A stretch of 64,000 nucleotides of DNA, taken from the NCBI GenBank assembly GCA_016874055.1, contig VGVG01000001.1, positions 1 to 64,000 on the forward strand. Direction: 5' to 3'. A program made the position numbers and the translations under genes. Numbering within the stretch: position 1 is the stretch's first letter; each line of letters starts with the position of its first letter. This DNA comes from Gammaproteobacteria bacterium (GTDB taxonomy: Bacteria; Pseudomonadota; Gammaproteobacteria; Steroidobacterales; Steroidobacteraceae). This document shows positions 58,190 to 64,000 of the stretch, in pieces. Under the pieces are notes generated by a model that worked only from the letters and a program-made list of their open reading frames with translations, did no database searches and was not told the origin of the DNA.

Positions 58190-60151
58190 ATGATCACCTT
58201 CCGACATCTTCCCATCCTGCTGCAGCTGAGCTCTCTCTCGCTTCTGCTCATCGGCTGTAACTCCAACACCCGCCCGCCAGTAAGCCTCGAGCGCGCCGTA
58301 GCACTTTCGATGCGCGGAGATCACACTGCAGCAGCGCGTGAGTACGAAGCCCTCGCCCTAGCCACCCGCGCACCCAACAACCCTGCGCTTCTCGCAGCCG
58401 CCAAGGAATGGCTGCGTGCGAGCGACACGGCAGCGGCTGAAAGCGTACTCGCCCGCCTCATTGGGCCGCTGCAGGCGGACCAGACCGATTTACTAAATCT
58501 GATGCTCGCCGAAGCTCACCTCCTCCGCGGCGAAGCGGCACGTGGCTGGGAACTGCTCGGCCAGATGGACGTTCCAGTCGGAGCGGCGCGCGTCGATGAG
58601 TACAACGCCCTGCGTCAGCGGCTCGCCCTCGCCACCAGTCGTCCCGTACAAGCCATACGCAGCCAAGTTGATCGAGAGACGTCCGCCGCCGATGCCGCCA
58701 CGACACTACGCACGCGACAGGAGTTTCTGCGAGAACTCATGGCTGCCGTCGATCGCGGCATCCTGCTCGACCCGCGCGTCGCGGGTCGTGATGCCATGGC
58801 TCGCGGGTGGCTCGAAGCAGCGCCGCTCGCCGCACGCGCAGCGCGTGCACCGCAGGAGTCAAACGCCCGCATCACCGCAGCTTGGCGCAAGCGCTATCCC
58901 TCTCACCCAGCAGCTGAGGTCCTCGCAATGCTGGGTGAATCGACTGCGACAACTGTCTCTAGCGAAACCACCGCACGAGCAGCGCCGAAGACGCTGCTGC
59001 CCGACGGTGAGTCGGGTAGCACAGCGTTTCTGCCGCTCGAACAAGCGATAGCGCGCGCGGCACACGTGGCCGTGCTGCTGCCTCTCAGCGGGCACAGTGG
59101 TGCATCAGGATCGAAGATCCGCGAGGGACTGCTCAGCGGTTATTTTTCGGAGCCGCAGGCGATTCGTATGCCTCTGCGCTTTTACGATACGGCGCGGCAA
59201 TCGGTGGCGGATGCCTTGGTAGCCGCGACCCAAGGCGGCGCCGTATCGATCATCGGCCCCCTTACTTGCGAAGAGGTCATCGCCGCGGCCGCGAGTGTGG
59301 GCTCGTCAAGCGTACTGTCCGTCATCGCTCTCAACTCACTGCCCTCGAGTCAGTCGGCACCAGCGAACTTCCGTCAGTTCGCCCTATCGCCTGAGGACGA
59401 AGCTCGTGCCGTGGCGCGTCATGCGCTCGCGGAAGGTCTTCGCCGCGCCATCGCGCTCGTTCCTTCAGGGGATTGGGGCGCGCGAGTGCTGCAAGCGTTC
59501 CACGAAGAGCTCAAAGCCGGCGGCGGCGAGCTGCTCGGCAGCGATACACTCGCGGGACGGGAACTTGGAATGACCGCGCGGTCGTTGCTGCGCCTCGACT
59601 CGAGTATCACGCGTCATCGACGCCTCGAGGCTATGCTCAATGTACCGCTCGCGTTCCGGCCGCGGCGTCGAGCGGATATTGACTTCATCTTTATGCCGGG
59701 AACGGCTTCATCGCTACGCCAATGGCGGCCGCAGCTTCGCTTTCAGGGCGCGGGTGACATTCCGGCGTACGCCACATCGGACGCCTTCGACGGTGGTGGT
59801 GGCGACGAGCTGCAAGGCCTTATCTTTCCCGACATCGACTGGATGATCGCGCCACAAGCACCGGCTGTCGTCGCGCTGCGCGCCGCGGTAAACGATCCCA
59901 CGAACCGCAGTCGCCTGTTTGCGTTAGGCCATGATGCTTGGTTGCTCAATACCGCCTTGCGGATTGGGCGATCACCCTCGCCGGCTGCTCCGCTCACGGG
60001 TGTCGTCGGCACGCTCTCCATCGATGAGCAAGGGCGCGTGAAACGCAGTCTACGTTTTGCGCAGATAAATGACGGTCAGCCCAAACTTATCGACCCGTCC
60101 GGTGGTGGCGGCCGAGGACGGCCTCTCGCGATACCTCGCCCTCGGCTGTGA
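58190..60151 (+). CDS. lpoA: Penicillin-binding protein activator LpoA
   Basis: Outer membrane lipoprotein that reaches through the periplasm to stimulate PBP1A. From ATG 58190 (preceded by GGAG) the 653 residues have a lipoprotein signal with lipobox LLIGC, an N-terminal TPR-like domain, and the C-terminal LppC domain of periplasmic-binding fold (HVAVLLPLSGHSGASGSKIREGLLSGYF onward, ending in FALGHDAWLLNTAL). Same place as E. coli yraM; the usual next gene yraN is only a remnant. Confidence 0.92.
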   Translation: MITFRHLPILLQLSSLSLLLIGCNSNTRPPVSLERAVALSMRGDHTAAAREYEALALATRAPNNPALLAAAKEWLRASDTAAAESVLARLIGPLQADQTDLLNLMLAEAHLLRGEAARGWELLGQMDVPVGAARVDEYNALRQRLALATSRPVQAIRSQVDRETSAADAATTLRTRQEFLRELMAAVDRGILLDPRVAGRDAMARGWLEAAPLAARAARAPQESNARITAAWRKRYPSHPAAEVLAMLGESTATTVSSETTARAAPKTLLPDGESGSTAFLPLEQAIARAAHVAVLLPLSGHSGASGSKIREGLLSGYFSEPQAIRMPLRFYDTARQSVADALVAATQGGAVSIIGPLTCEEVIAAAASVGSSSVLSVIALNSLPSSQSAPANFRQFALSPEDEARAVARHALAEGLRRAIALVPSGDWGARVLQAFHEELKAGGGELLGSDTLAGRELGMTARSLLRLDSSITRHRRLEAMLNVPLAFRPRRRADIDFIFMPGTASSLRQWRPQLRFQGAGDIPAYATSDAFDGGGGDELQGLIFPDIDWMIAPQAPAVVALRAAVNDPTNRSRLFALGHDAWLLNTALRIGRSPSPAAPLTGVVGTLSIDEQGRVKRSLRFAQINDGQPKLIDPSGGGGRGRPLAIPRPRL

Positions 60152-60481
60152 TGCGGAGAGACTCGCCGTGCGGTCCCCATCGGCAGTGGGCGCGGAAACC
60201 GTCCTGCGAACTATCAACCCTAGCACGGCGAGGTCGGCATCGTAGCTTTGCATCCCGTTATTCCGCCTATCGTTGAGGCGCGACCACGCTCCTCCGACAC
60301 ACACGGTTACAGCGCAGCGAGCATCTATCGACACAAGCGGCAAGACATCATCGCTGCAGCAAAGTAAGTACTGCAACAAAGGCGCGAGGTTACGCGCTAT
60401 TCCGTACGATTAGACGTAATTCTTTATAGCGCGAACGCTCCGGTGCTGTGGAGTCTGAGGCCTAAAACTTCGGTTGGATGA
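60152..60481 (+). pseudogene. yraN: Remnant of yraN (UPF0102 endonuclease-like protein)
   Basis: This region fills most of a 380-nt gap with no intact gene. In the frame from 60227 it reads GEVGIVALHPVIPPIVEARPRSS then HGYSAASIYRHKRQDIIAAAK, a TAA at 60365, and in the same frame VLQQRREVTRYSVRLDVILYSANAP to a TGA at 60479. This follows the YraN pattern: GE-(I/V)-D-L-(I/V)-A, F-V-E-V-(K/R)-x-R, a basic helix with R-K-x-x-x-(I/L)-x-x-A-A and the R-F-D-V-(V/I) strand. The catalytic Asp and Glu-x-Lys are degraded (GIV, VEAR). An N-terminal piece (AETVLRTINPSTAR) lies in another frame just before, so there is also a frameshift. yraN normally follows lpoA. Identified by eye only. Confidence 0.65.
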
Positions 60482-60531
60482 AGCGTACTTTCCAATCGCG
60501 CGGCTGAGCGTGCGACTATCCGATCAATGAT

Positions 60532-60972
60532 TTATTTGACGATCTTAAGGGACGGACGCTTGCTGCCTGAAAGCGTCATAGGCGGCACGCCCCGATCCGG
60601 CACCGGACCGTTAGGTAGCGGATCAATCGGTGTGGTCGGCGGCGGGTTGTCCTCGCCCTCCGGAAACATAAGCCCCTCTCCGGTCTCGTGCGCGTAAATT
60701 CCCCGCACCGCTGCGGTGTGAAACCGAAGCAGACGCGGCACCCCAGAAAATCGCGCTTCGAAGCTTATCCATTCGTCACCGATATCGAGGTGACGCGTCG
60801 CGCCGTAACTCACGTTAAGCACAATTCGCCCTTCGCGTATATGTGCAACGGGCACCTCGACTCCAGACGCGGTCCCATCGACTATGAGATGCGGAGTGAG
60901 GCCGCTGTCGCTCATCCATTGATGCATTGCCCGAACCAGATACGGGCGACGAGGTTTACGAGATCCGGTCAA
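60532..60972 (-). CDS. sspB: ClpXP specificity-enhancing factor SspB
   Basis: Adaptor delivering ssrA-tagged proteins to ClpXP. The 146-residue protein has the SspB substrate domain (RRPYLVRAMHQWMSDSGLTPHLIVDG, VLNVSYGATRHLDIGDEWISFEARFSGVPR), a Pro-rich linker, and a C-terminal ClpX-binding tail (MTLSGSKRPSLKIVK). The best start is TTG 60972 after GCGAGGC; the track ATG at 61002 adds non-family residues. Follows petC by 46 nt; sspA, usually between them, is absent. Confidence 0.9.
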   Translation of the reverse strand: MTGSRKPRRPYLVRAMHQWMSDSGLTPHLIVDGTASGVEVPVAHIREGRIVLNVSYGATRHLDIGDEWISFEARFSGVPRLLRFHTAAVRGIYAHETGEGLMFPEGEDNPPPTTPIDPLPNGPVPDRGVPPMTLSGSKRPSLKIVK

Positions 60973-61018
60973 ATAATATGCCTCGCGAACCGCAGTCCGC
61001 AAAGACCCGATTCACACC

Positions 61019-61792
61019 TTACTTCACGTCCCTCCAAAATTCCTGCTTGAGCAGGTATGCAAGGCCCGTGAAGACGAGTAGAAACAGGATGACCCAAATG
61101 CCGAGCGCCTCGCGCTTGGCCTTCACGGGTTCGCCGACATACTCGAGGAAGTTGACTGTATCGCGAACGAACGCATCGTATTCCTCGGGCGAAAGCTGTC
61201 CAAGCGACGAGAGCTCGAACGAATCCCACTGCCGCTCGGTGAGGGTCTCTCCATCGACAGCCCTCTCGACCGTCCTGAACTTTGCTTCCTGCACGCCCTG
61301 CAAGGCCGACAACACGAACGGCATAGCGGTGTTGGGCAGCGCGAGATTATTGGTACCGTTCACCGATTTCGGATCGACGTAAAACGTCTTTAGAAACTGA
61401 TAGACGTGGTCGGGACCTTTTGAGCGGGTGATAAGAGAGAGATCGGGGGGGGCCTTCCCGAACCAAGCCTCACCGTCGGCCTTCGACATCGGCGCAGTGA
61501 TGTAGTCGCCCTTCTTCGTACCCGGAAGCAGCAGGAGTTTTTCCATCTGCTCTTCGGGGATGTTGATATCCCCGGCCACGCGAGAGTAACGCACGTACTT
61601 GAGCGAGTGGCACCCCGAGCAGTAGCCCATAAAATTAGCGGCGCCGCGCTGTAGCGATGCGATGTTACCGACGTCGTTGCCCGGTTTCCACTCCATCCAG
61701 GCAGCATTCGGACTTGTCGAGGCGGGAAAAACGGCCGGACTTGCGAACACGAGCTTGAGGCCGAGCGCGGCGGCGATCAAAGACTTACGCAT
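61019..61792 (-). CDS. petC: Cytochrome c1 subunit of the bc1 complex
   Basis: Membrane-anchored c-type cytochrome passing electrons from the Rieske protein to cytochrome c. The 257 residues from ATG 61792 have a signal peptide (MRKSLIAAALGLKLVFASPA), heme motif CSGCH, axial Met in NTAMPFVL and a C-terminal TM anchor (LGIWVILFLLVFTGLAYLL). The track's longer start is inside petB; the chosen ATG overlaps the petB 3' end by 8 nt. Confidence 0.96.
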   Translation of the reverse strand: MRKSLIAAALGLKLVFASPAVFPASTSPNAAWMEWKPGNDVGNIASLQRGAANFMGYCSGCHSLKYVRYSRVAGDINIPEEQMEKLLLLPGTKKGDYITAPMSKADGEAWFGKAPPDLSLITRSKGPDHVYQFLKTFYVDPKSVNGTNNLALPNTAMPFVLSALQGVQEAKFRTVERAVDGETLTERQWDSFELSSLGQLSPEEYDAFVRDTVNFLEYVGEPVKAKREALGIWVILFLLVFTGLAYLLKQEFWRDVK

Positions 61793-63029
61793 GGTACGTG
61801 ACTCTCTCGGGAGCCGGCTTGTACTGCTCGATACGCGTGTACCAAGGCATGAGAAGGAAGAACGCGAAGTAGACCGCTGTGAAGATACGCGCAAGGATCA
61901 CATAAAGATCGTTCACGGGCTGTAAGCCGAGATAGCTAAGGACCACGAAGGCGATGACGAACAATGTCAGGGCGATCTTGGAGAGGATGCCCTTGTAGCG
62001 GATCGACTTGACAGGCGAGCGGTCGAGCCACGGCAGGAAGAAAAGCACCACGATGGCGAGCAACGTGAGTAATGCGCCGAGCTGCTGATCAGGCACGGCG
62101 CGCAACATGGCGAAGAACGCCGTAAAGTACCACACGGGTGCGATGTGCTCCGGGGTGGATAGCGCATTTGCCGGTTCGAAGTTTGGCTTCTCAATGAAGA
62201 GACCGCCGACCGTCGGCGCGAAGAAAATGACACCGCAAAAGAACACCAGGAATACGCCGACACCAACGGTATCTTTGACGGTGTAGTACGGATGGAACGG
62301 GATGCCGTCGATCGGGTTACCGTTAGCTCCCAGCTTTTCCTTGATCTCGATGCCGTCCGGGTTGTTCGAACCCGTTTGGCGCAGCGCGACAAGGTGCATC
62401 AGTACCAAGAAGGCGATGGCAAACGGCAGCGCGATCACGTGTAGCGCGAAGAAGCGGTTGAGCGTGGAGTCAGCAATACCGTAGTCACCACGAATCCACT
62501 CGACGACGCCCGGCCCAATAACCGGGATGGTGCCGAAGAGATTCACGATGACCTGCGCACCCCAGTAAGACATATTGCCCCAGGGCAGTACGTAGCCTAG
62601 AAAGGCCTCAGCCATCAGCGCGAGGTAGAGCAGCATGCCGAGGATCCACAGCAACTCGCGCGGCGCACGGTACGAGCCGTAAATCATCGCGCGGAACATA
62701 TGCAAGTAAACGACAATGAAGAAGAACGAAGCGCCAGTCGAGTGCATGTAGCGAATGAGCCAACCAAACTCAACCTCGCGCATGATGTACTCCACCGAGT
62801 CAAACGCCTCTAATTCACTCGGCTTGTAGTGCATCGTCAGAAAGATGCCCGAGAAAATCTGAATGATAAAAACAAGCAGCGCGAGCGCCCCGAAGAAGTA
62901 CCAAATGTTTAAGTTCTTCGGCGCGAAATAACCGATAAGCTGAGAGTCGACGAACTCATCGACCGGCAGGCGCTTGTTCAGCCAGACGCGAAAACCGGTC
63001 TTAGCGGCAGTGTCAGATACTGCGCCCAT
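61785..63029 (-). CDS. petB: Cytochrome b subunit of the bc1 complex
   Basis: Eight-TM diheme subunit with quinol oxidation and reduction sites. The 414 residues have heme-ligand His pairs in GWLIRYMHSTGASFFFIVVYLHMFRAM and ALHVIALPFAIAFLVLMHLVALRQTGSNNP, and the quinol-site motif reads PVWY (HIAPVWYFTAFFAMLRAVP) instead of PEWY. This variant is known in beta- and gammaproteobacteria. The start shares one base with the petA stop (TGATG). Confidence 0.97.
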   Translation of the reverse strand: MGAVSDTAAKTGFRVWLNKRLPVDEFVDSQLIGYFAPKNLNIWYFFGALALLVFIIQIFSGIFLTMHYKPSELEAFDSVEYIMREVEFGWLIRYMHSTGASFFFIVVYLHMFRAMIYGSYRAPRELLWILGMLLYLALMAEAFLGYVLPWGNMSYWGAQVIVNLFGTIPVIGPGVVEWIRGDYGIADSTLNRFFALHVIALPFAIAFLVLMHLVALRQTGSNNPDGIEIKEKLGANGNPIDGIPFHPYYTVKDTVGVGVFLVFFCGVIFFAPTVGGLFIEKPNFEPANALSTPEHIAPVWYFTAFFAMLRAVPDQQLGALLTLLAIVVLFFLPWLDRSPVKSIRYKGILSKIALTLFVIAFVVLSYLGLQPVNDLYVILARIFTAVYFAFFLLMPWYTRIEQYKPAPERVTYHA

Positions 63030-63643
63030 CAGGCAGCTCCTTGTACGGCATCGACGCCGATGACAAGGAGAGAATCGGAGTCGAACTTGTGCGGTGGCAC
63101 GCGCAGGTTGGCCGAGGCTGGCGAGCCATTAAATACGCGACCGGCAAGGTCGAACCGCGAGCCGTGACACGGACAAAAAAAGCCGCCCGGCCAGTCAGCG
63201 CCCATCTCCGGATCAGCGACGGTAAAATATTGTTTCGGCAGACAGCCGAGGTGAGTACAGGCTGCGTAGAGAACGAGAATCTCGGGCTTGAGCGAGCGAA
63301 TCGCGTTCTTAACGTAGCTCGGCTGATCGGAGGCCTCAGAATTCGGATCCTTGAGGTTCGGCGTTACGCCGCCGAGCTTCGCGACCGATTCCGGGGTGCG
63401 ACGAACGACGTAGATCGGCTGTTTGCGCCAAATCTGGGTGATCATTTGGCCAGGCTCGAGCTTCGATACGTCGATCTCAAGCGGAGCGCCAAGGGCTCGA
63501 GCGCGTTCCGAGGGTTTCCAAGAGGCGAGGAACGGGACTAACGTGAACGCGACGCCTACCGCGCCCGTCGCCGCCGTCGCCACTGTCAGGATCTTGCGCC
63601 GATTGACGTCGATGTCGTCGGCATTCACCCTCTCGTCACTCAT
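63029..63643 (-). CDS. petA: Rieske iron-sulfur subunit of the bc1 complex
   Basis: 2Fe-2S protein oxidising quinol. The 204 residues carry a Tat-like N-terminus (VNRRKILTVATAATGAVGVAFTLVPFLASW) that also serves as the TM anchor, and the cluster-binding boxes CTHLGCLPKQY and CPCHGSRFD. Full length. First gene of petABC. Confidence 0.97.
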   Translation of the reverse strand: MSDERVNADDIDVNRRKILTVATAATGAVGVAFTLVPFLASWKPSERARALGAPLEIDVSKLEPGQMITQIWRKQPIYVVRRTPESVAKLGGVTPNLKDPNSEASDQPSYVKNAIRSLKPEILVLYAACTHLGCLPKQYFTVADPEMGADWPGGFFCPCHGSRFDLAGRVFNGSPASANLRVPPHKFDSDSLLVIGVDAVQGAA

Positions 63644-63705
63644 GCTAGGTCTCTCCTAACCTCACCGCTAAGCGGACCCCTATCCGTGCTACTGGGCATA
63701 CGGTC

Positions 63706-63711
63706 ATTATA
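63706..63711 (-). promoter_or_regulatory. Candidate -10 box upstream of petA
   Basis: A perfect TATAAT on the minus strand lies about 63 nt before the petA start. No clear -35 is visible, so the element is tentative. The gap is divergent with the protease gene on the plus strand. Confidence 0.35.
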
Positions 63712-63760
63712 CACGCGAGGGGTCGATCAGGGCGCCGCCGCCCGGGGTTGAACAGTCGCA

Positions 63761-64000
63761 ATGAGCGGTTGGCAAAAGGCAGCAATTTTCGTCAGCGGGT
63801 CAGTCATCGGCAGCCTTGCGCTTGCGTTTTTAGGCGTGATCGGTCTTTACGTCTTGCGTCCGGAACTCGTAGCGCAATGGACTACCGGCGGTCCAGACGC
63901 CCTGGCAGTACGCCCAGACATCGCCGATCCGGCGAAAACTTTAACGACCGGAACTGCATCCACGCCTGTCGTTGCTGCTCCGCCTGCAAGCCGGGAGGGC
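63761..64000 (+). CDS. Start of a membrane-anchored serine protease, probably DegS/AlgW type (partial)
   Basis: An open frame from ATG 63761 runs 80 codons to the window edge without a stop and is missing from the ORF track. It begins MSGWQKAAIFVSGSVIGSLALAFLGVIGLYVLRPELV, a single N-terminal TM, then a Pro/Thr/Ala linker ending PPASREG. The short cytoplasmic start, TM and linker ending in a REG-like motif resemble AlgW/DegS proteases that sense envelope stress, and such genes are often divergent from petA. No catalytic residue is in view, so identity is an inference. Confidence 0.5.
   Translation, partial: MSGWQKAAIFVSGSVIGSLALAFLGVIGLYVLRPELVAQWTTGGPDALAVRPDIADPAKTLTTGTASTPVVAAPPASREG

Noticed and set aside
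1-64000. CRISPR arrays, insertion sequences, prophage or integrative elements
   Set aside because: No regularly spaced repeats, transposase, integrase or phage genes were seen; gene density and composition look uniform.

Overview
The window reads as a dense, GC-rich (clearly above 50% G+C by eye) gammaproteobacterial chromosome segment made almost entirely of housekeeping genes. The family set and order (alaS-csrA-tRNA-Ser(GCU), recA-recX, pilD-coaE-zapD, the dcw cluster ending in lpxC, rsmI-lpoA, petABC-sspB) are typical of Gammaproteobacteria. The S9 peptidases, the fmdB/aspS neighbourhood and a PVWY-type cytochrome b suggest the Xanthomonadales/Nevskiales/Steroidobacterales side, but I cannot place it further. 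I see no phage, IS element, integron, CRISPR array or toxin-antitoxin module.

Layout. 1-5300 (minus strand): tRNA-Ser, csrA, alaS, recX, recA, pncC. 5412-8050 (plus): a broken mutS. 8086-18278 (minus): aspS, a glutamine-synthetase-like enzyme, a class III aminotransferase, an FmdB zinc-ribbon protein, clpB, a ZIP metal transporter, pgeF and rluD. 18358-25996: bamD (plus), nadE-sucD-sucC (minus), then pilD-coaE-zapD-GST (plus). 26003-33488: two divergent secreted S9 peptidases, a beta carbonic anhydrase, and an aldehyde dehydrogenase with a small conserved protein, led by mutT. 33494-37721: secA, a membrane M23 peptidase and dciA. 37685-56517 (minus): the complete dcw cell-wall and division cluster, mraZ-rsmH-ftsL-ftsI-murE-murF-mraY-murD-ftsW-murG-murC-murB-ddl-ftsQ-ftsA-ftsZ-lpxC, nearly all with overlapping stop and start codons, driven by a strong sigma70 promoter with four phased MraZ boxes. 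56740-60481: rnpB, rsmI, lpoA and the decayed remnant of yraN. 60532-63643 (minus): petA-petB-petC (cytochrome bc1) and sspB. The window ends in the start of a membrane-anchored, probably DegS/AlgW-type protease.

How the genes work together. The dcw genes make UDP-MurNAc-pentapeptide (MurB-F, Ddl), lipid I and II (MraY, MurG) and the divisome (FtsZ, A, Q, L, I, W). ZapD, LpoA, the M23 hydrolase, LpxC, BamD and SecA add FtsZ bundling, PBP activation, septal remodelling, lipid A synthesis, outer membrane assembly and secretion. SucCD, PetABC and NadE cover energy and NAD.

The most notable signal is erosion in an otherwise intact gene set. mutS carries two single-base insertions and one in-frame amber stop. 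yraN downstream of lpoA survives only as a disrupted remnant. sspA is missing from its usual place before sspB, and yacG from its usual place after zapD. If the sequence is accurate, this fits a mismatch-repair-deficient lineage with ongoing gene decay. I found no clear novel multi-gene system. The best candidates for something under-described are the FmdB/aminotransferase/GS-like/aspS gene string and the mutT/aldehyde dehydrogenase/small-protein string.
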